From Caulobacteraceae bacterium UBA6225 (GTDB taxonomy: Bacteria > Pseudomonadota > Alphaproteobacteria > Caulobacterales > Caulobacteraceae): a stretch of 9,387 bases of DNA. A program made the translations under genes and the position numbers. The notes below the pieces were generated by a model. The model searched no databases and was not told where the DNA came from. It saw only the letters and a list, made by a program, of their open reading frames with translations. Location: NCBI GenBank assembly GCA_002441055.1, contig DJWR01000220.1, positions 4,456 to 13,842 on the forward strand. The letters run 5' to 3'. Below, in pieces: positions 1-6,171 of this stretch (position 1 is the stretch's first letter; each line of letters opens with the position of its first letter).

Positions 1-773
1 CGCATGGACATCAGGAATGGGACACCACTCTCCTCCAGAAGCAGGGTCGAACCGGCGTTGGCGCTGATGGCGGCAGCGCCCATGACGACCCAGAGCAGCG
101 GGGTGATATCCTCCGGTCCGACGTCAAAGAAAAATATCCGGTAGGCGAACAGGGTGATGAATATGCCGTACAGGGCCAGGCCCACACCCCATAGCATGTG
201 AGTCAGCACGAAGGCGGCCGGGGCCAGATCGCCCTGAAGCGGGGCGATGACGGTTCCAAGGATCACCAGGGACTGGGTTCCCACGATGGCGATCAACCAA
301 CCACCATGGACGACGTTGGCGTTGTGAGCGGAGTTCAGGAAGGTCAACACCGCAAAGCTGAAATAGATCAGACCGAACCAGGCTATGAGGGCGAAGATCC
401 ACAGCCCAAGCGCCAGACTGCTTTGACCTCGTAGATTCATGCCAAGGCCAAGGACGTCGCTGGCCGCGATGATGGTGAAGAACGAGAAGACGAGCCTGGG
501 GTTTGTGAGATCGGCCCAGAGGGCCTTGGGCGCACGGACGGCACGTAAGGCGGTCAGCATCACCAGCCAGGGGAAGGTCACCAGGTTAATGCCGAACATC
601 AGGTTCGACAGGATAAGTTGGCCTTCAAGATAGAGTGTGTTGGAGATGATCCCGGTGGCCATGACCAAGGCGAAGTAGCCGGGGAAGAGTGTGCAAATCT
701 GGGCGTCGAGCCAAGCCATCAGCTGCTTGACCCGGCCAGAATGCGCAGGGAACTCGATCTGCGATGGCGACAT
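1..773 (-). CDS. TDT-family (TehA/SLAC1-like) transporter, C-terminus cut by window edge
   Basis: Translating the minus strand from ATG 773 gives 257 uninterrupted codons that run off the left edge. The protein is strongly hydrophobic, with several membrane helices separated by short polar loops. Residues 30-44 read FPGYFALVMATGIIS, the N-terminal first-helix signature of the tellurite-resistance/dicarboxylate transporter (TDT) family, which includes TehA, Mae1 and plant SLAC1. Known members move anions, C4-dicarboxylates or sulfite through the inner membrane; the substrate here cannot be read from sequence. Family members are usually about 320-400 aa, so roughly the last quarter is missing. 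The start is uncertain: a TTG at 788 in the same frame, just after AGGGG, is an alternative, and ATG 719 begins right before the first helix. It is divergent from hipBA and shows no clear functional tie to the other genes. Confidence 0.82.
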   Translation of the reverse strand, partial: MSPSQIEFPAHSGRVKQLMAWLDAQICTLFPGYFALVMATGIISNTLYLEGQLILSNLMFGINLVTFPWLVMLTALRAVRAPKALWADLTNPRLVFSFFTIIAASDVLGLGMNLRGQSSLALGLWIFALIAWFGLIYFSFAVLTFLNSAHNANVVHGGWLIAIVGTQSLVILGTVIAPLQGDLAPAAFVLTHMLWGVGLALYGIFITLFAYRIFFFDVGPEDITPLLWVVMGAAAISANAGSTLLLEESGVPFLMSM

Positions 774-1041
774 TTTCGGCGCGCCCGACAATACCCCTGA
801 TCAGGGCATGGCTGATCCTAGATCGCGATCGTCAATCGTGGAACCGCTTTGTGCTCAGCTACTTGGGGATAGTCACACACCTCTCCCTCATCTCTTTCTC
901 TGGTCCAGGCTGAACGCCCGATCCAATATCGCCGCCAGCAAGAGGCTTCACGCTAGAAAGGCGGGCGCCGTCTTGGCCTGGGTTGGTTGATCAAGAGGAC
1001 CTGGCGCGGGCGCTGGTCAACTCCACACAGGTCATGCCCGA
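774..1041. other. intergenic region upstream of the TDT gene, no gene seen
   Basis: This is the left part of the 382-bp gap between the TDT gene and hipB. I see no convincing coding frame and no RNA gene. It holds a 12-bp perfect palindrome CCCTGATCAGGG (795-806) about 20 bp upstream of the TDT ATG, a 10-bp palindrome GATCGCGATC (821-830) and TTGATCAA (987-994). I could not match these to a known operator. No good sigma-70-like -35/-10 pair was found for the TDT gene. Confidence 0.5.
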
Positions 1042-1142
1042 TTATGCTACAATCCACATAAATGAACCTTATGTTGATTTTAGCATAAACCAGGAGTATG
1101 TCAGAAAACACATAAAGGCTGCATAGGCCGCTTGCGGCATAA
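1042..1142 (+). promoter_or_regulatory. putative HipB operator array: TTATG/CATAA half-sites, 27-bp period
   Basis: CATAA occurs at 1057, 1084, 1111 and 1138, each exactly 27 bp after the last. The reverse complement TTATG occurs at 1042 and 1069, also 27 bp apart, with a degenerate GTATG at 1096. This makes two perfect TTATG-N10-CATAA dyads (1042-1061, 1069-1088), one near-perfect (1096-1115) and a final CATAA half-site (1138-1142). The final half-site touches the hipB ribosome binding site. The same bases also form ACATAA-N7-TTATGT (1056-1074). HipB-type antitoxins autorepress from several spaced dyads (TATCC-N8-GGATA in E. coli), so this is the expected place for such an array, with different half-sites. 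The best promoter candidate inside it is TTGATT (1074-1079), a 17-bp spacer and TATGTC (1097-1102), which is weak. If used, bound HipB would cover it. Confidence 0.72.
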
Positions 1143-1155
1143 TCGGAAGGCGACC

Positions 1156-1410
1156 ATGCCCCTCACGATCGCTCGTTCGTCCGGTCAGGTTGGTCGTCTG
1201 ATCCATCGGTTCCGCCTGGAGCAGGGTTTGACCCAGACGCAGCTCGCCCAACTGGCCGGCCAGCGCCAGGAGATGATCTCGAAGATTGAAACCGGCCAAG
1301 GCGGCGTGAAGCTCTCCACTCTGTTCGACGTGCTGGCCGCCTTGGGGCTTGAAATGACCCTTGAGCCGCGCAGCCAGAGCTCGACGGCCGACATCGAGGA
1401 CATCTTCTGA
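1156..1410 (+). CDS. hipB: HipB-like antitoxin, Xre-family HTH repressor
   Basis: This is an 84-aa protein made almost entirely of one Cro/C1-type helix-turn-helix domain (about residues 10-70). The segment GLTQTQLAQLAGQRQEMISK is a typical helix 2-turn-recognition helix, followed by IETGQGG and a leucine-rich helix. In the HipBA system HipB neutralises the HipA kinase and represses its own operon. ATG 1156 was chosen because GGAAGG (1145-1150) lies 5 nt upstream. A TTG at 1132 is in frame and would add 8 residues, but that start would put the last operator half-site inside the gene. The stop codon overlaps the hipA start (TGATG at 1408-1412), which implies translational coupling. The divergent operator array upstream supports autoregulation. 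Confidence 0.88.
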   Translation: MPLTIARSSGQVGRLIHRFRLEQGLTQTQLAQLAGQRQEMISKIETGQGGVKLSTLFDVLAALGLEMTLEPRSQSSTADIEDIF

Positions 1411-2739
1411 TGCCCCGTCGTCGCGCCCACGCCCCCCTGAAGGTGCTGATCAACAACCGTCTCTGCGGTCGATTGGAAAAACAGGCCAACGGCGCGATCA
1501 GTTTCCAGTACGACCCCGGTTGGTTGGCCTGGGCGCCGGCCTTTCCGGTCTCCCTCTCCCTGCCTCTGCAGAACGCCCCGTGGCGCGGTGAGGCCGTCGT
1601 CGCCGTGTTCGACAACCTCCTGCCAGACAACCCCTATGTTCGCCGGCAAGTCGCCGAGCGCACGGGCGCAGGGGGCGCTGACGCCTACAGCCTGCTCGCT
1701 CAGATCGGACGCGATTGCGTGGGTGCGATGCAGCTCCTTCCTGAAAAGGACGGGGTAGACGCATTACAGCCCATCGAGGGCGCACCGATCAGCGACGCGG
1801 AGATCGAGGCGCTGCTGGCCAACCTTGCCCGCGCGCCCCTTGGCATAGACCCTGAGCAGGATTTCCGGATATCGGTCGCCGGCGCCCAGGAGAAGACGGC
1901 GCTTCTTCGTCACCAAGGCCAGTGGATGCGGCCGATCGGAACGACGCCGACCACGCATATTCTCAAGCCTCAGCTCGGAGAGATTCCGACCTCGTCAGGC
2001 GTGATCGATCTCAGCGACAGCGTCGAGAACGAGCACTATTGCCTGACCCTGCTGGAGAGTTTCGGTCTACCCGTCGCACGGACCGAGATCGCCACCTTTG
2101 GCGCGCGCCGTGTGCTGGTGGTGGAACGCTTTGATCGCCGCCCTCGGGGGGGGCGACCACATCCTGCGTCTGCCGCAGGAAGACTTCTGCCAGGCGCTGT
2201 CGGTCCCATCCAGCCGCAAGTACCAACGCGACGGGGGCCCAAGTGTTGTCGACATCCTGACCAAGCTTCAGGAGAGCGACGATCCCCTGGCCGCCCAGGC
2301 CAAGGTGTTCAAGAGCCAGATCATCTTCTGGCTCATGGGCGCCACCGATGGGCATGCAAAGAACTTCAGCATCTTCCTGCGTCCGGGCGGTCGCTTCGAG
2401 CTCACCCCGTTCTACGATGTCCTCAGCGCCCAGCCGGCGTTTGACGCCAAGCGCATCCCACACAGGGGCTTCACCCTGGCCATGCCGCTGGGCGCTAACC
2501 CCCACTACAAGATCCTGGACGTTCACGGCCGACACTTCGTCGAAACCGCCAAGGCCGCAGGCCTGGGACCGGCTGTCATCCGGCAGGTCCTGGAGGACGT
2601 GCTGACGGCCGCGCCGGACGCAGCGGCCCAGGCGCTACAGAAAATGCCACCTGATTTTCCTGAGCCGCTCCATGACTCCATCGCCGCAGCGATTCAGGCC
2701 CGCCTGCCCCGCCTGGAGTCGGCATGGGAGGCGATCTAG
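1410..2739 (+). pseudogene. hipA: HipA-like serine/threonine kinase toxin, frameshifted at a G8 run
   Basis: Two frames join to make a full HipA of about 442 aa. The first frame (from ATG 1410) carries GRDCVGAMQ (residues 100-108), RISVAGAQEK with Ser155 where E. coli HipA autophosphorylates Ser150, and THILKP with Lys187 matching ATP-binding Lys181. After VVERFDRR the frame breaks. Sense continues one base over with DHILRLPQEDFCQAL, then TDGHAKN (Asp313 after correction, nt 2347) and FYDVLS (Asp336, nt 2416). These match catalytic Asp309 and Mg-binding Asp332 of E. coli, with the same 23-residue spacing. The break falls in eight Gs (2146-2153); seven Gs would restore one frame. As written, translation yields a 344-aa product ending at 2444, of which about 98 residues are out of frame, with no catalytic loop. 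HipA kinases phosphorylate tRNA synthetases such as GltX and arrest growth. It could be a true mutation, a phase switch or a read error. Confidence 0.85.
2146..2153 (+). repeat. homopolymer of eight Gs at the hipA frameshift
   Basis: Eight consecutive Gs sit exactly where the hipA reading frame changes. Removing one G gives codons for Arg-Gly-Gly-Asp-His and joins the two halves of the kinase. A tract of this length is prone both to slipped-strand replication and to sequencing error. Confidence 0.85.
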
Positions 2740-2939
2740 CCCGGCTCGCCGCCATGAACCAACTTCGGCGAAGCTGCCAAACCGTGCGGAAAACTAGCGT
2801 ACGCGGGCTTGCGACATGAGACAGAGTCGATTTGTTCAACCCTGGACTGCCCCGCTTCCTATGGCGTCCCCGCGCGCCGATTGAAGCATGCCCCGCTCGT
2901 CTGGGTACGAGATGACCCTCCGTCTGCTAGGGAGCCTTC

Positions 2940-3392
2940 ATGCGCCTGACGACCTACACCGACTACGCGCTGCGGGTTCTGATCTTCCTGGCGGTGCACC
3001 CTGAGCGTCGGCCAACCATTGCGGAGATCGCCGCCGCCTATGGCATCTCAAAAAATCACCTGATGAAGGTGGTCGTCGAACTCGGCCGGGCCGGCGAGAT
3101 CGTGACCACCCGCGGGAAGAATGGCGGACTTGGCCTCGCCCGCGACCCCGCCGCAATCGGGCTCGGAGACTTGGTTCGCCGGACCGAGCCTGATCTTGCC
3201 TTGGCGCCGTGTTTCGACCCCGCCCGGGCCGTGTGCGCCATTCAACCCGCCTGCCGGCTCAAGGGCGTGTTGGCCGAGGCGCGGTCGGCCTTTCTGGGAG
3301 TGCTGGATAGCTACACCCTGGCAGATCTCGTGCTTGATCCACAGCCGATCGCCGCCCTGTTGGGCGATCCCCCACCGTCACCAGAGTCCTAG
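2940..3392 (+). CDS. nsrR: Rrf2-family NO-sensing repressor, NsrR type
   Basis: This 150-aa protein opens with MRLTTYTDYALRVL, the canonical start of Rrf2-family winged-helix regulators, followed by a helix-turn-helix (about residues 25-48, TIAEIAAAYGISKNHLMKVV) and the wing. Cys91, Cys99 and Cys105 lie in CFDPARAVCAIQPAC and would hold the Fe-S cluster. The following RLKGVL and the C-x7-C-x5-C spacing fit NsrR better than IscR. In NsrR, nitric oxide nitrosylates the cluster and DNA binding is lost, which derepresses NO-detoxification and repair genes. The start is supported by AGGGAG (2929-2934), 5 nt before ATG 2940. Upstream, 2740-2939 holds no gene; a weak TTGAAG (2881-2886) could be a -35. 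It is convergent with the Nfu gene, whose divergent promoter carries an NsrR-like site. Confidence 0.9.
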   Translation: MRLTTYTDYALRVLIFLAVHPERRPTIAEIAAAYGISKNHLMKVVVELGRAGEIVTTRGKNGGLGLARDPAAIGLGDLVRRTEPDLALAPCFDPARAVCAIQPACRLKGVLAEARSAFLGVLDSYTLADLVLDPQPIAALLGDPPPSPES

Positions 3393-3440
3393 ACAGGCGC
3401 CTGGCTTCTTGGCGATCACACGCCCAAAGGCGCGCAAGTG

Positions 3441-4127
3441 TCAGGCCTGATGTATCGACTGGCCATTGTGTCGGAATATTGAGCGCGGTCGCCTCACCTC
3501 ACTCGCTGCGCCCCCGCCCGCGCTCCATGTCTTCAACCGCGCCACCAGCCCAGGCGCCGCCGTCACACCCTCCCCCGCGGCCTCCTCGACCCGCAGGACT
3601 GCAGGAACACGGGCGCGGACGATCTCCTCAACCCCGGCCTTGAGTGTTCGCCGAGCCGAGGGACAGCCGCCGCAAGCGCCCTCCATGCGAACCCAGAGCG
3701 TTCCTGATGGCGGATCAAACCGGTCAAACACCACATCACCACCGTCCCGAGCCACCCCAGGCCGCACATGCAGCGCCAGCACGTCACGAATTGAGGTCTC
3801 CAGAACGTCCTGCCGGGGAGATGGTCGCACCTGCGCAGCGTAAACCGCAGGCTCCCCACTCTCGAGATGTTCGGCGATCGCCAGGAGAAGCGGCGCGCGG
3901 AGAGCCTCCCATCCTTCCCCCGTGGTCTCACGGGTGATGGTGACGAATTCACGGGCAAGAAACACCTGCCTGACGGCGCCAAAGTTCAGCAGTCGCTGCG
4001 CCAAAGGCGAGCTGGCGGCGGTCTTGTCCAGACGGTTGAAGGTCCATGTGCGCCCGTCGGTCAGCTGGACAGGAGGCACGTATTTCAAGGCGTCCGGGTT
4101 GGGGGTGGGCTCAGTCAGGATCAGCAT
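3441..4127 (-). CDS. Nfu/NifU-domain Fe-S cluster carrier protein
   Basis: This 228-aa protein starts with MLILTEPTPNPDALKYVPP, the hallmark of the Nfu N-terminal domain (about residues 1-90). A linker leads to a NifU C-terminal domain (about residues 105-185) with GACGGCPSA, in which Cys152 and Cys155 form the CxxC that holds a [4Fe-4S] cluster across a dimer. Such proteins deliver clusters to target enzymes in the cytosol. A tail of about 40 residues follows the domain. The open frame extends upstream to 4334, but ATG 4127 fits the family start and is preceded on its strand by GAGAGG with about 7 nt spacing. It is divergent from the Crp/Fnr gene and convergent with nsrR. The NsrR-like operator at 4168-4190 suggests induction by nitric oxide, consistent with cluster repair. 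Confidence 0.88.
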   Translation of the reverse strand: MLILTEPTPNPDALKYVPPVQLTDGRTWTFNRLDKTAASSPLAQRLLNFGAVRQVFLAREFVTITRETTGEGWEALRAPLLLAIAEHLESGEPAVYAAQVRPSPRQDVLETSIRDVLALHVRPGVARDGGDVVFDRFDPPSGTLWVRMEGACGGCPSARRTLKAGVEEIVRARVPAVLRVEEAAGEGVTAAPGLVARLKTWSAGGGAASEVRRPRSIFRHNGQSIHQA

Positions 4128-4167
4128 GAATCGGCCTCTCGCCCCTGCCGGCTCCTCGACAGACTTA

Positions 4168-4190
4168 AAGATGGATATTACATACTTCTT
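4168..4190. promoter_or_regulatory. putative NsrR operator in the nfu/crp divergent promoter
   Basis: The left half is AAGATGGATAT (4168-4178), the centre is T4179 and the right half is ACATACTTCTT (4180-4190). The halves are inverted repeats matching at 8 of 11 positions. The layout equals the published gammaproteobacterial NsrR consensus AAGATGYATTT-N-AAATRCATCTT: the left half matches at 9 of 11 positions and the right half at 8 of 11. The site lies in an unusually AT-rich patch, as expected for a promoter, 41 bp upstream of the nfu ATG and 75 bp upstream of the Crp/Fnr ATG. An nsrR gene is about 0.8 kb away. Confidence 0.66.
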
Positions 4191-4264
4191 ATCGGCGATC
4201 CAGACGCCGGTGGCCAGAACCACGTCTGACCAGGCGGCTTCGACAGGCCAGAAACGGTTTTCGA

Positions 4265-5038
4265 ATGAGACACGCATCGCTTTGCGACCTGTCAGAAATG
4301 GCTTCGCCGCCTGGGTGGCGGTCAGGAAGGCCATCGCCCCATATCTCAGCCCTGAAAGACATCGCGCTCTTCAAGGGACTGAGTGAGGATGCGCTGCAGG
4401 AGGTCCTGGCCTGCGGTCAGACCGAGCGCCTCGCCAAGGGGGCCCTCGCCTTTCGGCAGGGCGCGCCGGCCGAGACCTGTCACAGCCTGGTCCATGGCCG
4501 GGTGAAGATCGCCCAAACCCGACCCGATGGCGGTCAGTTCGTGATCCGCTTCATAGGATCTGGGGAGATGTTCGGTTCGGTGGCCGCCCTCATGGGGCAG
4601 CCGTTTCCAGCCGACGCCACCGCCGTGGTCGATAGCATCCAGTTTGTATGGCCCATCCACGTCATGCGCCGGCTCATGATGCGTCATCCAGACATCGCCA
4701 TCCGCGCCACCACCGAATTGGGGGCGCGGGTTCAAGAACTGCAGAGCCGCATGGCGGAGATGGGCGCCACCCGCGTCGAACAGCGAATCGCGCGCGGCCT
4801 CGTCCGTCTGGTCCGCCAAGCGGGTCGCCGCACAGAGGTTGGCATCGAGATCGACTTCCCCATTACGCGCCAGGATCTGGCGGAAATGACCGGCGCCACC
4901 CTGCACACGGTTAGCCGCACACTCGCCGCCTGGGAGGCTGATGGGCTGATCGACAGTTCGCGGCGGCGCATTACCGTGCGGCGTCCTCACGGCCTGGTGG
5001 TCATCGCTGAGGACCTCCCGGGCGCCCGAGACGACTGA
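4265..5038 (+). CDS. Crp/Fnr-family transcriptional regulator, possibly DNR/NnrR-like
   Basis: This 257-aa protein has a cyclic-nucleotide-binding-like beta-barrel (about residues 35-145, LFKGLSEDALQEVL onward, with GEMFGSVAALMG), a long dimerisation helix (about 145-178) and a C-terminal winged helix. The helix-turn-helix is TRQDLAEMTGATLHTVSRTL (201-220). It lacks the N-terminal cysteine cluster of oxygen-sensing FNR; its cysteines are only Cys7, Cys50 and Cys72. The context of nsrR, ytfE and nrdDG suggests a nitrogen-oxide-type sensor of the DNR/NnrR kind, where haem binds NO, but no haem ligand can be assigned. In the recognition helix, His214 stands where FNR has Glu209, with Ser217 and Arg218 retained, so its half-site should differ from TTGAT. 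The start is uncertain: ATG 4265 and ATG 4298 both lack a clear ribosome binding site. Confidence 0.86.
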   Translation: MRHASLCDLSEMASPPGWRSGRPSPHISALKDIALFKGLSEDALQEVLACGQTERLAKGALAFRQGAPAETCHSLVHGRVKIAQTRPDGGQFVIRFIGSGEMFGSVAALMGQPFPADATAVVDSIQFVWPIHVMRRLMMRHPDIAIRATTELGARVQELQSRMAEMGATRVEQRIARGLVRLVRQAGRRTEVGIEIDFPITRQDLAEMTGATLHTVSRTLAAWEADGLIDSSRRRITVRRPHGLVVIAEDLPGARDD

Positions 5039-5057
5039 CGCCCTGATCGAAGCTGGA

Positions 5058-5073
5058 TTTGCGCCGGCGCAAA
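5058..5073. promoter_or_regulatory. 16-bp perfect palindrome, putative Crp/Fnr-type operator
   Basis: TTTGCGCCGGCGCAAA is perfectly palindromic and fits TTG-N8-CAA, the general Crp/Fnr-family form (TTGCG-N4-CGCAA). It lies 20 bp after the stop of the Crp/Fnr gene and 16 bp before the DUF1858 ATG 5090. It is not followed by a T-run, so it does not look like an intrinsic terminator. With its centre at 5065.5, class II activation would place transcription start at about 5107, one base before an in-frame ATG at 5108. That would mean a leaderless message. A weak -10, CATGTT (5095-5100), is in register. Confidence 0.5.
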
Positions 5074-5089
5074 GATCGGCGAGCCGCAA

Positions 5090-5332
5090 ATGCTCATGTT
5101 GAACAACATGTCTGTCACCAGCTGTGAACTGACTGCGGAAACCAACATCGCCGATGCGCTGTCGCTTGGCGCAGGCGCTGCAATGGCCCTTGTTCGCCGC
5201 GGGATGGCCTGCCCCGGCTGCGCAATGGCTCCCTTCATGAGCCTCGCGGAGGCCGCCGCATCCTACGGGGTTCCGGCGGATCAGCTTCTGGAGGAGATTC
5301 GGGGGGCGCTGTCCTTGGAGACGTCATCATGA
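5090..5332 (+). CDS. DUF1858 redox-disulfide domain protein
   Basis: This 80-aa protein consists of one DUF1858 domain, the type named hybrid-cluster-protein-associated redox disulfide domain. Core segments are TAETNIADALSLGAGAAMAL and RRGMACPGCAMAPF, with Cys41 and Cys44 forming a CxxC that could make a reversible disulfide or bind a metal. Its biochemical role is not established. Relatives often occur next to hybrid cluster protein or NO-response genes, which agrees with this neighbourhood. ATG 5090 has only a weak upstream GGCGAG. ATG 5108 (residue 7) is closer to where this family usually begins and would suit a leaderless message from the palindrome promoter. The stop overlaps the start of the DUF454 gene by 4 bp (ATGA), so the two are coupled. 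Confidence 0.85.
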   Translation: MLMLNNMSVTSCELTAETNIADALSLGAGAAMALVRRGMACPGCAMAPFMSLAEAAASYGVPADQLLEEIRGALSLETSS

Positions 5333-5691
5333 GCCGCGCAAGGAGGGGGATCTATCGTGCGCTAGGCGGCGGAGCCATGGCGCTGGCCCTGCTAGGCGTT
5401 GCGACCCCCTTGCTGCCCACGACGCCATTCCTCCTGGTGGCCGCCTGGGCCTTTGCCCGTGGGGCGCCCGAATGGCGCGCCAAGCTGGATAGACACCCCC
5501 GGTTCGGGCCGATCCTGCAACAGTGGGAGTCTCGACGCGCCATTCCGGCGAAGGCGAAGGCGGCGGCGGTGGCTGGTCTGTCAGCCTCCTGGGGGTTGAT
5601 CGTGCTCACCTCGCAAACCGCCATCATCCCGGCGGCGACCGCCATTATCATGGGTTCGGTCGGCGTCTATGTGGTGAGCCGCCCCACATAG
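5329..5691 (+). CDS. YbaN-like DUF454 inner-membrane protein
   Basis: This 120-aa protein carries the DUF454 signature ATPLLPTTPFLLVAAWAFARG (residues 25-45) followed by a short cytoplasmic-looking stretch with RHPRFGPILQQW. The first hydrophobic region spans residues 12-42; two more follow at about 77-94 and 97-116. The function of YbaN proteins is unknown. In several proteobacteria they sit near anaerobic or nitrogen-oxide genes, but this is association only. The start overlaps the DUF1858 stop by 4 bp with GGAG at 5317-5320 upstream, so both are probably read from one transcript controlled by the palindrome at 5058-5073 or by read-through from the Crp/Fnr gene. Confidence 0.85.
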   Translation: MSRARRGIYRALGGGAMALALLGVATPLLPTTPFLLVAAWAFARGAPEWRAKLDRHPRFGPILQQWESRRAIPAKAKAAAVAGLSASWGLIVLTSQTAIIPAATAIIMGSVGVYVVSRPT

Positions 5692-5793
5692 CGCCGCCGC
5701 ACAATAGACAAGATCAGTTTCTAGCTCCTATTTAGGATGTCAACTTGAGCTGTATTCATTGTTCACTCGGCGCATATTGCGAGCAGGCGGACT

Positions 5794-5822
5794 ATGACAA
5801 TAGCTTTCCGCCATGATATACC
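5794..5822 (+). promoter_or_regulatory. sigma-70-like promoter for the small gene at 5870
   Basis: ATGACA (5794-5799, 5 of 6 to TTGACA), a 17-bp spacer and TATACC (5817-5822, 4 of 6 to TATAAT) predict transcription start near 5829. An in-frame ATG at 5813 overlaps the -10 region, so translation from it would be impossible if this promoter is used. Confidence 0.5.
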
Positions 5823-5869
5823 GATCAGACCAATTCAACAACCAAACAATAGACATGGAGATGCCCAAG

Positions 5870-6097
5870 ATGGATAGTGGTTGGTTGCCGTCGCTGCAAA
5901 CGCCGTCACCCGAGGCCGGCTTTGAGCTCGCCGTCAAACTTGGCCGGATGGGCGTGAAGGCCGCTCAACCTTCTGCGGAGCTCCGCGAGGCTTTGCGGCG
6001 AAACTACGAACAGGACAGCGAGCAGCTGATCGCCGTCTCACATGTCGTCGCCGTTCATTTCCAGACCATTGCGGCGGCGAACAACTACTGGCGCTAA
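5870..6097 (+). CDS. small protein of unknown function in the NO/anoxia cluster
   Basis: I do not recognise this 75-aa protein. It has no cysteine, no signal peptide and no membrane segment. It looks mostly helical, with charged LREALRRNYEQDSEQLI in the middle and VVAVHFQTIAAANNYWR at the end. The frame is open from ATG 5813, but that ATG lies inside a predicted -10 box, and the codons of 5813-5854 are AT-rich and unlike the rest. ATG 5870 has GGAG (5857-5860) 9 nt upstream; ATG 5855 and ATG 5861 are also possible. It starts 178 bp after the DUF454 gene, has its own promoter candidate, and faces ytfE across a strong hairpin. Confidence 0.62.
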   Translation: MDSGWLPSLQTPSPEAGFELAVKLGRMGVKAAQPSAELREALRRNYEQDSEQLIAVSHVVAVHFQTIAAANNYWR

Positions 6098-6106
6098 CCT
6101 CCCGTG

Positions 6107-6137
6107 ATCCGATCTGACTGATGCAGTCAGATCGGAT
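6107..6137. terminator. perfect 14-bp-stem hairpin between convergent genes
   Basis: ATCCGATCTGACTG (6107-6120) and CAGTCAGATCGGAT (6124-6137) are exact inverted repeats around a 3-nt ATG spacer. The hairpin lies 9 bp after the small-gene stop and 34 bp after the ytfE stop. Being symmetric, it could stop transcription from both sides. It has no T-run on either strand, so it may instead protect mRNA 3' ends or be a protein-binding dyad. Confidence 0.66.
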
Positions 6138-6171
6138 ACGGCCCAGTCGCCGCGGCCACGGTGACTTGCGA

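Noticed and set aside
691..990. Plus-strand open frame of 99 codons across the TDT start and the gap.
   Set aside because: Half of it is antisense to the TDT gene, the rest has no protein-like composition, and no ribosome binding site is evident.
987..994. TTGATCAA palindrome resembling FNR half-sites.
   Set aside because: The halves abut without the 4-bp spacer needed for TTGAT-N4-ATCAA, so an FNR site is not supported.
1163..1649. Two long minus-strand open frames over hipB/hipA.
   Set aside because: They are arginine/proline-rich shadows of high-GC coding DNA opposite well-supported genes.
2896..2911. CTCGT-N6-ACGAG inverted repeat upstream of nsrR as an autoregulatory site.
   Set aside because: The arms are only 5 bp and do not resemble the NsrR motif; likely chance in GC-rich DNA.
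3409..3427. TTGGCG...CGCCCAA as a terminator between nsrR and nfu.
   Set aside because: The stem is short with a bulge and no T-run; too weak to annotate.
4128..4334. Upstream extension of the Nfu frame to ATG 4334.
   Set aside because: The extension covers the AT-rich promoter and operator and the Crp/Fnr start region; ATG 4127 matches the family start and has a ribosome binding site.
5723..5773. Search for an NsrR site and terminator after DUF454, including TCCTA-N2-TAGGA (5726-5737) and GAGCTGTATTC.
   Set aside because: Only one half resembles the NsrR motif and the small inverted repeat has no T-run.
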